Assembly: GCA_036399055.1 (NCBI GenBank)
Contig: DASWNX010000029.1
Span: forward strand, 62,001 to 126,000
Length of the DNA: 64,000 bases
Reading direction: 5' to 3'
From: Jatrophihabitans sp.
GTDB lineage: Bacteria > Actinomycetota > Actinomycetes > Mycobacteriales > Jatrophihabitantaceae
Shown here in pieces: positions 26,820 to 36,927 of this stretch. Each line of letters begins with the position of its first letter. Position 1 is the stretch's first letter. The notes below the pieces were generated by a model that was not told the origin of the DNA, did not search any database, and saw only the letters and a list, made by a program, of their open reading frames with translations. The position numbers and the translations under genes were made by a program.

Positions 26820-27911
26820 TCAGCCGAGCGCGACCACCGTGGAGTGGTACCAGGGGTTGCCGGCGGCCTCGGAGATCAGGTCGCGCGACTGCGTCTGGTA
26901 GAACTTGCCGAGCTCGAGAGTCACGCGCTGGACGAATTCCAGCGCTGTGAAGTACTTGCGCATGAAGCTCGGCTGGTCGAGCCGGACCTGAACCACCTCG
27001 ACGTTGCGGTTCTGTGGCAACGGGCTCTGCAGGAGTGAAACCAGGTTCTCTCGCTTCTGGACCGTGTATGCGTCTTCCTCATCGTCACAGAAGATCAGCA
27101 CCAGGTGACGGCGATCGGGGTCGGACAGGGTGGCGACCTCGCTGTGGCAGAACTCGTGGAAGTAGTTCCTGGTGGCGGGCACCATCGCGATCTCGTTGAA
27201 GTGCATCTTCGCCAGTTTCAGCAAGCTTTCATGCCACTTCGGCGATGCGATCATGATGATGTTCGCGTCCTGCGCGCGGTGCGCGGCGTCGATCGCAGCC
27301 CGTTCCAGCTCGGCATCGAAGTCGGTGGCCAACTGGTCGACCAGCGCGCGCACCTCGGCACTGCGGTCCTGCTGGAGCAGGCCCAATTCGGAAAACATCT
27401 TGATCAGGATCGCGAAGTACTGCCCAACGTGGAAGAGCGGGTACTCCCGATCCGGATTGCTCAATTGCCAGCGGGCAATCGACACTCCGAACTCGCTGCC
27501 CAACTGTGCCAGCCGGCCGCCCGAGGTGAGCAGCAGCACCCGGTCATGCATCTCCTTCATGTCGTGGAAGGCTCGGATCGGCTCGTTGGAGTGACCGCTG
27601 TAGGAACTCAGGATGATGAGCGTCGATGGATCTTCGATCACTGAACGGGGCACCAAGAACTGGAAGTCGTAGTCGTTGAAGACGAAGATCTCCAGGCCGC
27701 TGTCGAAGGTGCCCAGGTAGGTCCGGATCACGTCGGAGACGATGGCCGAGCAGCCCATGCCGCTGAACACGATCTGCCGGAACTCGCCGTTGGCCATCCG
27801 GTCGCGCAACTGGTCGGTGATCTCGTCGATGCTGTATTCGGAGGACTTGACGAAGGCGGACCGGTACTCAGTGGAGAGGAATTGTTCGTATCGTTCGAGC
27901 CGAGAAGGCAT
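26820..27911 (-). CDS. SIS-domain sugar-phosphate isomerase-like protein
   Basis: A 363-residue protein with two SIS folds, like bifunctional phosphoglucose/phosphomannose isomerases. First SIS: FSGMGCSAIVSDV (about 49-61) and LIILSSYSGHSNEPI (about 98-112). Second: ANIIMIASPKWHESL, then NYFHEFCHSE, the acidic/His region found in isomerase active sites. It would isomerise or bind a phosphorylated sugar. Its position, 63 bp upstream of the NRPS and 51 bp downstream of an SDR, suggests that the second amino acid or a cap derives from a sugar phosphate; that is inference. Confidence 0.82.
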   Translation of the reverse strand: MPSRLERYEQFLSTEYRSAFVKSSEYSIDEITDQLRDRMANGEFRQIVFSGMGCSAIVSDVIRTYLGTFDSGLEIFVFNDYDFQFLVPRSVIEDPSTLIILSSYSGHSNEPIRAFHDMKEMHDRVLLLTSGGRLAQLGSEFGVSIARWQLSNPDREYPLFHVGQYFAILIKMFSELGLLQQDRSAEVRALVDQLATDFDAELERAAIDAAHRAQDANIIMIASPKWHESLLKLAKMHFNEIAMVPATRNYFHEFCHSEVATLSDPDRRHLVLIFCDDEEDAYTVQKRENLVSLLQSPLPQNRNVEVVQVRLDQPSFMRKYFTALEFVQRVTLELGKFYQTQSRDLISEAAGNPWYHSTVVALG

Positions 27912-27962
27912 GGCTTTGCTCCAAGTGATCGCAGGATGAGGCTGTAAGCGACTAGCGGTGGC

Positions 27963-28712
27963 TCACCACATGAACTGGCCGCCATCGATGATCAATTTCT
28001 GTCCGGTGAAATATCGGGAGCGGTCGCTGACCAAGAATTCCAGCGCATCGGCTAGTTCAGCCGGCGTGCCAATGCGGCCCTGCGGGATCTCATCGAGCAG
28101 GCTGCGGCGTGCGTCCGGATCGGCATAGCGGTACCGGTCACGCATCTCCTCTGTGTCGATCATCCCAGGAATCAAGCAATTGACCCGGATAGTCGGAGCA
28201 AGTTCAAGGGCCATGCATTTGGTCAAGTGCAGCAAACCAGCCTTACTGGCGCAGTAGTTCGCTCCGTTGCGCCGGGCCCGAATCCCGGTGGTCGCACCGA
28301 TGTTCACGATCGAGCCGCCGCCGGCGGCGAGCATCGCCGGAGCGAGCAGGGAGGTGAGGTGAAACGGCGCCGAAAGGTTGGTCTCCAGAACGGTTTGCCA
28401 GTCAGCTTCGTTGAGTTCGAGCAGCGGACGATCGATATTCCGCCCCGCGTTATTGACCAATACGGCTGGTGCGCCGTGTTCGGTGACTAGTTCGCGAGTC
28501 AGCTCAACCAGCGCGGCCCGGTCGGAGATGTCAACTCGCCGAACCTGCCCTCGGTTGCCCAGCATCTTCCCGGCGAGCTCAGCAGCGGCCTGGTCTTGCC
28601 GGTACAGCGCCAGCACGTGGTAATCCAGGTCGGCGAGGCGTTCGCTGAATGCGTAGCCCAGGCCTTTCGTGCCACCTGTAACGATGGCCAGCCTCGCCGT
28701 GTGATCGCGCAC
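27963..28712 (-). CDS. Short-chain dehydrogenase/reductase, FabG-like
   Basis: A 249-residue classical SDR. TGGTKGLG (cofactor loop, about 13-20), NNAGRN, Ser in SIVNIGATTG and YCASK (Tyr-x-x-x-Lys) are all present, ending GGQFMW. GTG 28712 is preceded by GGAGG. First gene of the NRPS operon, so it probably makes or modifies a building block together with the SIS-domain enzyme. It could be a ketoreductase; the direction cannot be told. Confidence 0.9.
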   Translation of the reverse strand: MRDHTARLAIVTGGTKGLGYAFSERLADLDYHVLALYRQDQAAAELAGKMLGNRGQVRRVDISDRAALVELTRELVTEHGAPAVLVNNAGRNIDRPLLELNEADWQTVLETNLSAPFHLTSLLAPAMLAAGGGSIVNIGATTGIRARRNGANYCASKAGLLHLTKCMALELAPTIRVNCLIPGMIDTEEMRDRYRYADPDARRSLLDEIPQGRIGTPAELADALEFLVSDRSRYFTGQKLIIDGGQFMW

Positions 28713-29004
28713 AGGTCCTCCATGGACAGGGCACGTCGGGGGAAACGTGCCGAATGACCCCGCACGGTGGCGTGAGTCGCGTCGTTAGAATACTAGCGTA
28801 ACGGGCAGAAGCGAGCAATCACCTATCTAGGGCGAAGCGTTCAAATCGGACTTGCGACCCGGGAGGACCGGCCCAGAACATCGCGCCCGGCGAACCGATC
28901 GAGGCTCGCGCCGGAGACCTGGCCGGAAACCGAATCTCCAGGACACGAAGCCTCCGGTGCCTGATCTGGTCGCTCGGTGTTCCTAAGGCGCTGCGACGGT
29001 GGTG

Positions 29005-30375
29005 CTACGGCGTGCGCACCGGGGTGTGCGTGCGGACCGCAGTGACAACGTCGGTGATGGCGGTGATGGACAGGGCCGAACCTGCCGCGTCCACCAGGAA
29101 CGCCACGTGGTCGAGGTCCGCGACTGTGTGACGGGTATTTCTCGACAGGGCCGCGAGCTGGCCCTGAGCGGTGCCCCATCCCGGCTTGTGGTCGACGTTG
29201 TCCTTCGCGGTGAGCACGACCAGCGGGGTGGCGCCAAGCGTGGTGAGCGCCTGAGCCTGCCGGAACGTGTCAGGCAGTGTGGCCTGCTCCGCCCGCATGT
29301 TCGCCATGCCACGAGGGCTGTTCGCGAACGCGGACACCTGCTCACCGGCCGCACCGGGCAGCACCGGGGTGCTCAACGCACCGATGAGGTGACCGGCACC
29401 GAACCGGAACAAGGTGGGCGCAGGTGCCAGGACGCGCCGCATGAGCTGGTATTCGCCGTTGAACGGCGTCACCAGGTCCATCTGGTGCGGGCTGGCGCTG
29501 TCGAGAAGGACAACTCCGGCCACGTCGTGGGGGTACAGGTGCGTGTACGTGAGGGCGTGCACGCCGCCACTGGAGTGACCGGCCAGCACGAACGGGCCGG
29601 ACTCCCCGGCGGCGGCCAGCAGGCGGTGCAGGTCGGTGGCAGCGTTGGTGGCATCGGCCGGCTTGGATGAGTCCTCGCTCCAGCCCTGTCCAGCGCGGTC
29701 GTAGGCGCAGACGCGGGTCGTCACGGCGATGGCCGGGTTGATGCGTGCCCACAGCGGGGACGTCTCACCAAGGCCGTTGAGCAGCACCACGGTGGGTGCG
29801 CCAGTGCCGGTGCAGGCCAGGTGCAGGCGATACCCGCCGACGTCGACAAGTCGGCCCGGCATGGCGCCGGCGGTGACGTCGGGCGCCTTTGTCGTGGCTT
29901 GGCACAGGCCGCCGAGACCAGCCAACAGCATCACGAGCGTGACCGGGTAGATGAGCAGGCGGCTTCGTCGGGGGACGTTCCGGCGGGTGCACCGCTCGGT
30001 CCACACAGCCAGAATCACCAAAGCTGGCGCCCACGCCCAAGCAAGGCGGGTCATGGCCGGCTCACCCGGGTTGACCACCAGCAGTGTCACGCCCGACGCG
30101 GCCATGACGGTGGCGGGGACGTAGGCCCACCGCTGCGGGCACGTCGTCCTGCGGGTGGTGAGCCAGGCGAGCATCGCCCAGCCAGCAGCGAACGCGACGA
30201 GGCCGCCGCCGACGAGCCGTGCCTCGGACGCGTTGGGCAGGAGGACGAACGTCAGGGCTGCCGCGCCCACAGCTCCGATCGCCAAGGATGCGGCGGTGAT
30301 GCGGCCGACCGGGCCAGTCGGCGTGGCCGGCACGCTGGTCGGGACGGATGTCGGTGTGCCGGTTGCGGTGGTCAT
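29005..30375 (-). CDS. Membrane-anchored alpha/beta hydrolase
   Basis: A 456-residue protein. After a Thr/Pro-rich N-terminus come about four hydrophobic segments (residues 25-160), then an alpha/beta hydrolase domain: VVLLNGLGETSPLW (oxyanion region), the nucleophile elbow GHSSGG, LLDSASPHQM and a C-terminal DLDHVAF carrying the catalytic His. The hydrolase domain is predicted outside the membrane, but topology is not certain. ATG 30375 has GGAAA upstream; ATG 30387 lacks an RBS. Divergent from a LAL-type regulator, which may control it. Confidence 0.85.
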   Translation of the reverse strand: MTTATGTPTSVPTSVPATPTGPVGRITAASLAIGAVGAAALTFVLLPNASEARLVGGGLVAFAAGWAMLAWLTTRRTTCPQRWAYVPATVMAASGVTLLVVNPGEPAMTRLAWAWAPALVILAVWTERCTRRNVPRRSRLLIYPVTLVMLLAGLGGLCQATTKAPDVTAGAMPGRLVDVGGYRLHLACTGTGAPTVVLLNGLGETSPLWARINPAIAVTTRVCAYDRAGQGWSEDSSKPADATNAATDLHRLLAAAGESGPFVLAGHSSGGVHALTYTHLYPHDVAGVVLLDSASPHQMDLVTPFNGEYQLMRRVLAPAPTLFRFGAGHLIGALSTPVLPGAAGEQVSAFANSPRGMANMRAEQATLPDTFRQAQALTTLGATPLVVLTAKDNVDHKPGWGTAQGQLAALSRNTRHTVADLDHVAFLVDAAGSALSITAITDVVTAVRTHTPVRTP

Positions 30376-30597
30376 GATGTTTTCCATTCCTGGCCGCCCG
30401 GTGCGGTTGGCCACGGAGCAACTGTCGCGGTGACGAGATGTGCTCGCCCCGGTCACATGGCCGGGGTTGACCAGGTAGGCGCCGATGCCAGCCGGGACTG
30501 GCTGAGCTGCCGCCGAGGCGTTGGGGCGCCCCCCGCACGACTTCGCCCAGGCGTGGATGGCTCATGCTCCGGTCGCGGCGAGCGGTACGGTCGGCTG

Positions 30598-33348
30598 GTG
30601 CTACACGGCCGTGAGCGGGAACGCGCGCAGCTTGGCGCCCTGGTGGAGCAAGCGCGCGCCGGAACCGCTGGTGTGCTGGTTGTGCTGGGAGAGCCCGGCG
30701 TGGGCAAGACCGCACTCCTTCACGACCTGATCACCTCCCCACAGCAGGCTGCGGCGGGCGGAGGCGCAGGCGTCCTTCGCACTGCCGGTGTGGAGTCCGA
30801 GTCACCGCTGCCCTACGCCGCGCTGCACCGCCTCCTGCGTCCCGCAGCGAACTTCGACCGGCTGCCAGCCCCACAAGCGCGTGCGTTGCGGGTCGCGTTC
30901 GGCCTTGAGGACGGTCCCCCCATTGAGCCGTTCCTGGTCGGGGTCGCGACCCTGTCTGTGCTGACCGAGGCAGCCGACGTAGGCGGACTCCTGTTGTGCG
31001 TGGTGGACGACGCGCAGTGGCTGGACTCGGCATCCGCGGACGCGTTGCTGTTCGCCGCCCGCCAGTTGTCCGCAGACCCCGTCGCCATGGTCTTCGCCGC
31101 CCGCACCGGCGAGGCCGGAGCGGCAGCGTTCAACCCGGCAGGGCTTCCCGTGCTGCAGCTCGGCGGCCTGGATGACGACGCAGCCCGTCAACTCCTCGAT
31201 GAGCGCAGCGGTGACCGGCTGCCCAGTGAGGTCGCCGACCGGCTTGTGAGCGACACCGGTGGGAACCCCCTGGCCCTGCTGGAACTGCCGAGTGGGCTGA
31301 GTCCTGCCCAGCTGCACGGCGAGGCGCCGTTGCCACAACAGTTGGCGTTGACCACCGGGGTCGAGCGCGCGTTCTTGGACAGGTGCAGACGGCTCGACGA
31401 ACAGGTGCAGACGCTGCTCCTGGTCGCGGCAGCCGATGCCACCGGCAGGGCGGGCACCGTGCGCCAGGCAGCCGGCGTTCTGGGCGTGCAGGAGCCCGCA
31501 TGGCAGGACGCCGAACGGTCCGGCCTGCTGACTCTCACCGGTGATGTCGTCGCAGTCCGGCACCCCCTGGTCCGGTCCGCGGTGTACCAGGCCGCCACCA
31601 CCTTCGAACGGCGCCAGGTGCATCGCGCGTTGGCGGACGCGGTCGGACCAGACGACCCGGACCGGGCGACGTGGCACCGCGCCGCCGCAATCGAGGGACC
31701 CGACGCCGACATCGCGGACGCTCTGCACGAGGTAGCCGTTCGCGCCGAACAGCGCGGCGGGCACGTCGCCGCAGCCGACGCCTACGAACGAACCGCTTCC
31801 CTGACGGCGAACGAGCCAGCCCGTGCGGCACGACTGTTCGGGGCTGCGCGCACCGCGTGGGCGGCCGGGCAGGCAGTACGCGCCCGAGCGCTGGCCAGCT
31901 CAGCCCGTGAGCTGGCTGCCGACCCGTTGCTACGAGCCGACATCGACCGGCTCCGGGCTCGCATCGAGGTCAACGTGGGCTCCGCCGTCAACGCCCACCG
32001 GATCTTCACCGTGGCGGCGCGAACTGTCGCCGACTTCGATGCCGGCCGGTCGTTGGAGATGGCATGCGCGGCCGCCCTGAACCGAACCTACGGCAGCGAC
32101 AGCGGAGCCGCCCTGACCGCTGGGGTGCTGACGCGCCTGCTGGCCCAGACCGACGCTGACACCCAGCGCACCGCTTGCCTGCGGCTGCTGCTGGGCACGC
32201 TGACCGCCTCTGCCGAAGGTGATTGGGCTCGCGCCGCCGCCACCCTTGAGGACGCGCTGGAGGCCGGACGCCACGTCGAGGACCTGGACGTGATGGGAAA
32301 CCTCGGCAACGCCGCCCTCCACCTGGGCCACGACGAGGGCGCCCGGTTCTACTACTGCGCCATGGTGTCCACCGCCCGCGAACACGGGGCCGGCATGGTC
32401 GTTCTCTACGCGCTGGAACGGCTCGCGTTCGCCCAGCTCCCCGCTGGTGCGTGGACCGCCATGCGAAGCTCCGTCGACGAAGCCCTGACCTTGGCGCGCA
32501 GCGTCGGCCAGCCCACCCTGACCGCGGCGCCCCTGGCATCGCTAACCCTCCTGGCTGCTCTAACCGGCAGCAACGACTTCGACCGCCACCTGGCAGAGGT
32601 CGAAGACATCGTGGCCAGGCACCCGCTGGGGATTCTGACCGACCCCGTCCACGACGTGACCCGATGGGCCAAAGGCGCCCGTGCCGCCGCCGAAGGGGAC
32701 GCCCCCGCGGCGCTGCACCACATGTCCGGGATGCGAGTCCCCGCTCTGCATCGGATGGCGACAGTCGACCGCATCGAAGCAGCCGTCCGCGCCGGAGACA
32801 GAGAGCAGGCCGTGGCCTGGGTCGCGGAGCTCACCCCGTTCGCGGCCGCGACCAACCACCCGTGGGCGCTGGCCGCCCTCGACCTGGGCCGGGCCTTGAC
32901 GGCGGCAGACCCGGCCGACGCGGCTGCGGCATTCGAGCGGGCGGTGGGCCACTACCAGCACGCCTGCCGCCCCTACGACCTGGCGCGGGCCCAGCTCGCC
33001 TACGGAGAGTTCCTGCGCCGCGCCAACCGCCGCGTCGACGCCCGCACCCACCTGCGGTCGGCGCTGGAGACGTTCACCGACCTGGCCGTCGCCCCCCTCA
33101 TCGCCCGCGCCGAACAAGAACTGCGAGCTTCCGGGGAGACCGCCCGTAAGCGCGACCCGTCCACCCTGTTGAACCTGACGCCGATGGAACGCAAGGTCGC
33201 CCAGCTGGTCAGCACCGGGTTGTCGAACAAGGACGTCGCCGCCCAGTGCTGGGTGTCCCCACGAACGGTGGCGTTCCACCTGCGGAACGTGTTTGCCAAG
33301 GTCGGAGTCAGCTCGCGGACCGAACTCGCCCAGCTCGACCTCAGCTGA
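30598..33348 (+). CDS. LuxR-family transcriptional regulator with ATPase domain (LAL type)
   Basis: A 916-residue regulator. The start LHGRERERAQL is the usual opening of this family, supporting GTG 30598 although the frame is open further upstream (GTG 30553 is possible). The Walker A is GEPGVGKTA, Walker B LLLCVVDDAQWLD, the middle ~500 residues are TPR-like helices, and the C-terminal 65 residues are a LuxR helix-turn-helix (LTPMERKVAQLVSTGLSNKDVA..SPRTVAFHL). It probably senses a ligand with ATP and controls the divergent hydrolase and the downstream exporter, both its direct neighbours. Confidence 0.92.
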   Translation: MLHGRERERAQLGALVEQARAGTAGVLVVLGEPGVGKTALLHDLITSPQQAAAGGGAGVLRTAGVESESPLPYAALHRLLRPAANFDRLPAPQARALRVAFGLEDGPPIEPFLVGVATLSVLTEAADVGGLLLCVVDDAQWLDSASADALLFAARQLSADPVAMVFAARTGEAGAAAFNPAGLPVLQLGGLDDDAARQLLDERSGDRLPSEVADRLVSDTGGNPLALLELPSGLSPAQLHGEAPLPQQLALTTGVERAFLDRCRRLDEQVQTLLLVAAADATGRAGTVRQAAGVLGVQEPAWQDAERSGLLTLTGDVVAVRHPLVRSAVYQAATTFERRQVHRALADAVGPDDPDRATWHRAAAIEGPDADIADALHEVAVRAEQRGGHVAAADAYERTASLTANEPARAARLFGAARTAWAAGQAVRARALASSARELAADPLLRADIDRLRARIEVNVGSAVNAHRIFTVAARTVADFDAGRSLEMACAAALNRTYGSDSGAALTAGVLTRLLAQTDADTQRTACLRLLLGTLTASAEGDWARAAATLEDALEAGRHVEDLDVMGNLGNAALHLGHDEGARFYYCAMVSTAREHGAGMVVLYALERLAFAQLPAGAWTAMRSSVDEALTLARSVGQPTLTAAPLASLTLLAALTGSNDFDRHLAEVEDIVARHPLGILTDPVHDVTRWAKGARAAAEGDAPAALHHMSGMRVPALHRMATVDRIEAAVRAGDREQAVAWVAELTPFAAATNHPWALAALDLGRALTAADPADAAAAFERAVGHYQHACRPYDLARAQLAYGEFLRRANRRVDARTHLRSALETFTDLAVAPLIARAEQELRASGETARKRDPSTLLNLTPMERKVAQLVSTGLSNKDVAAQCWVSPRTVAFHLRNVFAKVGVSSRTELAQLDLS

Positions 33349-33535
33349 CCCCTTCAGCCGACCCCTTCAGCCGACCTCGTATGACGCCCTTGTCTCAAGG
33401 CCGCTGACACCCCGGCCATTTGACCGGCGCGACCCGCTGACGTTTCGACGACGGTAGATGGCACACCGCCACAGCACACCCGAGCGGTGCCACCACGGGA
33501 AACCGACCCAGCCAGCACCTCGCCGAGGAGTAGTC

Positions 33536-35098
33536 ATGCACGCTAAGCCCGCCGCCGAACCGCTCGCGGTCGACACCGCCACGCACCCCATCCACGCACG
33601 CCACGTCGACGCCGACGGTCACGGGCCTGCCGCAACCCACGCTGATGCCTCCGCCCAGCACGCAGATGCACACCACGGCGGCACGGACACCGACAACGGG
33701 CCGCGCAAGTCCTGGGTCGTCCTGGCCCTTGCCCTCGCCGCGCAGATCCTCGTCGTCTTGGACATCTCTGTGGTCAACACCGCCCTACCGACCATCGGGC
33801 GCGACCTCGGTCTGGACGGGTCAGACATGCAGTGGGTCGTCACCGCCTACCTGATGATGTCCGGAGGAGGGCTGCTGTTCGGCGGCCGCATCGCCGACCT
33901 GCTCTCCCGCAAATGGGTGTTCCTGACCGGCTTGGCTGTGTTCACCATCGCCTCCATCGCCAGCGGGTTCGCCGGCAGCGCGACCGAGCTCGTCACCGCC
34001 CGCGCCGCCCAAGGGCTGTCCGCCGCCCTGATGACCCCAGCCGCACTGTCCATCATCATGACCACCTACTCCGGCGCACAGCGGCGCACCGGCCTCGCCC
34101 TGTGGGGTGCCGTCGGCTCTCTCGGCGTCGCCGCCGGCGTCCTGCTCGGCGGCGCCCTGACCACCTGGGCCGGCTGGCAGACCATCTTCTGGATCAACGC
34201 TCCCATCGGCGCCGTCGCGCTCCTGGCCGGACTCAAGGTCATTCCCGCCGTGAGGACGCCGCGGGTCTCGCTGAACCAGCTCGACCTAGCCGGCGCCGCC
34301 ACCGTCATCGGCAGCCTCGTCGCCCTCGTCTACGCCCTCGGCGCCACCGAACAGCACGGGTGGCTATCGCCGCGAGTCATCGTCGCCGCGGCCGCCTCCA
34401 CACTGCTCGCCGTCGCGTTCATCCGCATGGAGCGTCGCGCCGCGAACCCGCTCGTCCCGCCGCACACGTGGAAGGTGAAGTCGCTCGTCTCCGGCACGAC
34501 CGTCATGCTCGGCGTCACCGGCATCCTCGTCGGCGCCGTCTTCCTCACCTCCATCTTCGTCCAGACCGTGATGGGGTACTCCGCCATCCGCGCCGGCCTC
34601 GCATTCGTCCCGTTCGCTCTGGCCATCACCGTCGGCACCGTCCTGGCCAAGCACGCCCTCGCCCATGGCGCACCGCGCACCATCGCCGCGATCGGCCTGC
34701 TCCTGGTTGCCGGCGGCGCGGCCCTCCTCGCTCAGGCATCCACGGGGGCGAGCTTCGCCACCGACGTCCTTCCGGCAATGGCCGTCATCGGCCTGGGCGT
34801 GGGCATCACCTTCGTCCCGGTCTCGGTGACCGCGATGGGCGGCATCCCGCCGCAGCACGCTGGAATGGCCTCCGGCTTCCTCATGACAGGACACGAGGTC
34901 GGCGCCGCCCTCGGCGTCGCCGTCATCTCGGCGGTCGCCAGCACGGCCGGGAGCCTGTCCAGCGTGACCGGCGTCGTCGACGGGTTCGCCCGCGGGTTCC
35001 TCGCCGCCGCCGGCATCGCCGCCGTGATGGCTGTGTTCGCGTACCTGCGGATGCCGGCCGGCCGAGCCGAAGGCACCGCGATGCACATGCACCACTGA
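33536..35098 (+). CDS. MFS drug exporter, DHA2 (14-helix) family
   Basis: A 520-residue transporter. A His/Ala/Asp-rich cytoplasmic N-terminus (about 55 residues, many His) precedes LVVLDISVVNTALPTIGRDL (motif of helix 1), WVVTAYLMMSGG, GGRIADLLSRKWVF (motif A) and LWGAVGSLGVAAGVLLGG (motif C of drug/H+ antiporters). ATG 33536 has GAGGAG upstream. The C-terminus, like the N-terminus, is His-rich (MHMHH), a possible metal-binding feature. It follows the LAL regulator and is probably co-regulated. Confidence 0.92.
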   Translation: MHAKPAAEPLAVDTATHPIHARHVDADGHGPAATHADASAQHADAHHGGTDTDNGPRKSWVVLALALAAQILVVLDISVVNTALPTIGRDLGLDGSDMQWVVTAYLMMSGGGLLFGGRIADLLSRKWVFLTGLAVFTIASIASGFAGSATELVTARAAQGLSAALMTPAALSIIMTTYSGAQRRTGLALWGAVGSLGVAAGVLLGGALTTWAGWQTIFWINAPIGAVALLAGLKVIPAVRTPRVSLNQLDLAGAATVIGSLVALVYALGATEQHGWLSPRVIVAAAASTLLAVAFIRMERRAANPLVPPHTWKVKSLVSGTTVMLGVTGILVGAVFLTSIFVQTVMGYSAIRAGLAFVPFALAITVGTVLAKHALAHGAPRTIAAIGLLLVAGGAALLAQASTGASFATDVLPAMAVIGLGVGITFVPVSVTAMGGIPPQHAGMASGFLMTGHEVGAALGVAVISAVASTAGSLSSVTGVVDGFARGFLAAAGIAAVMAVFAYLRMPAGRAEGTAMHMHH

Positions 35099-35553
35099 CC
35101 AAGCCGCACCGGCCACCTCACAGCGAGCCACGCGATGCAGGTGCATGACAATGAGCGTGACATGTTGAGCTTCAGGTGCGGATCGACGTCAAGTGCTCAC
35201 ATCGCCGGTGCCATCACATACTCCCTTATCGGTGGTGCCCTGCGCGCCGCCCGTTGCCTGAGCAGGCCAACCTGACCCCACACGGAGACACAAACCTCGT
35301 TCTCGCAGATCGACTTCCCGAATCAGCCAGCGACTGGCGCTGCCTAGGTGGATCGACCTGCTGCCAGGGTTCGCCCGGGCTTCCCAAACGCCCGACCAAA
35401 CCGGCCGGTGAACCTGCGGTCTTTGAACCCTTGACCGGCACCAGGCCGGTCTTGCCACTCCCGGGCACGGCCAGGGTGTTTAGCCGACCGAGCACAGTTA
35501 ACGATCCAGAGTCACGCCCGCATTCGACGCCTCGCCGGCACTCAGGCTCGATC
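35099..35553. other. Intergenic region without supported gene
   Basis: 455 bp between the DHA2 exporter and the convergent universal stress protein. Several 80-90-codon frames exist on both strands but lack recognisable motifs or ribosome-binding sites. I saw no strong hairpin followed by T residues. Confidence 0.4.
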
Positions 35554-36432
35554 TCAGAACGACTGGGTGGGCACCACCGCGACCGGGCAGGTTGCGTGGT
35601 GCAGCACCGCCTGGCTGACCGAGCCGAGCAGCGTGCCGGCCAGCGCGTGCCGGCCGCGGTTGCCTACCACCAGGAGTTGCGCAGTAACCGATTCGCTCAC
35701 CAGCCCATCAGCGGGATGCTCGCGCACGACGCCGCTGCGCACGTCGACGTCCGGGTACTTCTCCTGCCAACCAGCCATAGTCTCGGCCAGCCACGCTTCC
35801 GCGCGGGTGGGCGCCGGCGGTTCAGGGCGCCACAGCATCGAGGCCAGCAGGTCCGGATGCCAGCACAGCACGGCCCGCAGCCGTGTCCGCTGGCGGCTGG
35901 CGTGGTCGAATGCGAACTCCAGCAGCGCCTGGGACGCCTGGGTGCCATCCACTCCCACCACCACCTCCGCCTGCTCTTCGGGCAGGCCGGACGGGCCCCG
36001 CAGGACGATGGCGGGACAGTTCGCCCGCGCCGCCACCGCGGCGCTCACCGAGCCGAGGATGGTCGCGCCGAGGGCCGATCGCCGTCGAGATCCGAGCACC
36101 AGAAGGGAGGCTGCCTCGGACGCCTCGATCAGTGCCGGTACCGGGCTGCCGTCCACAGTGTCGCCGGAAACCTGCACGCCGGGAGCGGTCTGTGCCGCGT
36201 CAGCGAGGGCATCGGAGATCACCTTGGCCGCGTTCTGGCGGATCCGGTCGCCGTCCAGAGAGTAGTCGGCGTAGATGCCTGGGGCCTGGTAGAAGGCGGG
36301 CATCAACCGGTAGGCGCAGATCAGCCGCACGGCAGCTTGCCGGCTGCCGGCCTCCTCAAGAGCCCAGTGCACCGCTGCCTGGGCACCGGCCGATCCGTCG
36401 ACCCCGACTATGATGCGACGTTCAACACTCAT
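35554..36432 (-). CDS. Universal stress protein, tandem Usp domains
   Basis: A 292-residue protein with two UspA domains. Domain 1 has IIVGVDGSAGAQAAV and the nucleotide loop LVLGSRRRSALGATILGSVS; domain 2 has VVVGVDGTQASQALL and LVVGNRGRHALAGTLLGSVSQAV, ending CPVAVVP. Both carry the G-x2-G-x9-G-S/T pattern of ATP-binding Usps. ATG 36432 is preceded by GGAGGGTGAG, better than ATG 36450. Usually induced by hypoxia, nitric oxide or stationary phase; the flavohaemoprotein nearby fits NO/hypoxia stress. Confidence 0.93.
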   Translation of the reverse strand: MSVERRIIVGVDGSAGAQAAVHWALEEAGSRQAAVRLICAYRLMPAFYQAPGIYADYSLDGDRIRQNAAKVISDALADAAQTAPGVQVSGDTVDGSPVPALIEASEAASLLVLGSRRRSALGATILGSVSAAVAARANCPAIVLRGPSGLPEEQAEVVVGVDGTQASQALLEFAFDHASRQRTRLRAVLCWHPDLLASMLWRPEPPAPTRAEAWLAETMAGWQEKYPDVDVRSGVVREHPADGLVSESVTAQLLVVGNRGRHALAGTLLGSVSQAVLHHATCPVAVVPTQSF

Positions 36433-36927
36433 CTCACCCTCCAAGGGCATTCAGGCGCTGACAGCGGAGCTCTCGCTGAGTTCAGGGTGTCGCATCTGCC
36501 GGGCAAGTCTTAGAGCCTTTGGTCCCGTACCTGATCACCGCCCCGCGTCGTGCTTGTGACCCTTCGTCCCTGCCTTCCGCCGGCGGGCGGGAAGGCTTAC
36601 TGGTGTCAAGGAGGGACCGTGATGGCTGGGTTGGCGGACACTTGAAAAGCGCCGGTGGACGCGTCCGTCCTTCCCCAGGATCTACTCGCACCTGGGTGAC
36701 GCCATCGGGTGTAGCGAGCTGCTCAGCAGGACCGGCCTGCCGTGAGACCGTGCGCATCGCGATTCCTCGCCCCCTGGGCTGGTTACCCTGCCAATCTCCC
36801 ACCGTCGAGCCCATGGACGTCCAAGGCCCAAGCTCCTGCCTATTCAGGGTTGTGGTGAGGACGTTCGCCTCTGTCGGGTTCTGGCGGCCCCTGCTGAACT
36901 GTGCTGGTAGGAGCGGAGGTGTTTCAC
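36433..36927. promoter_or_regulatory. Divergent region between two Usp genes
   Basis: About 495 bp between the leftward and rightward Usp genes. It includes GCCGGCGGGCGGG-type GC boxes but no recognisable gene. It presumably holds both promoters. GGAGCGGAGG, just before 36928, is the ribosome-binding site of the rightward gene. Confidence 0.4.

Noticed and set aside
29821..30597. N-terminal extension of the LAL regulator by about 260 residues
   Set aside because: The extension reads through the divergent hydrolase gene in antisense and is low-complexity Arg/Gly/Ala; family members begin at LHGRERE.
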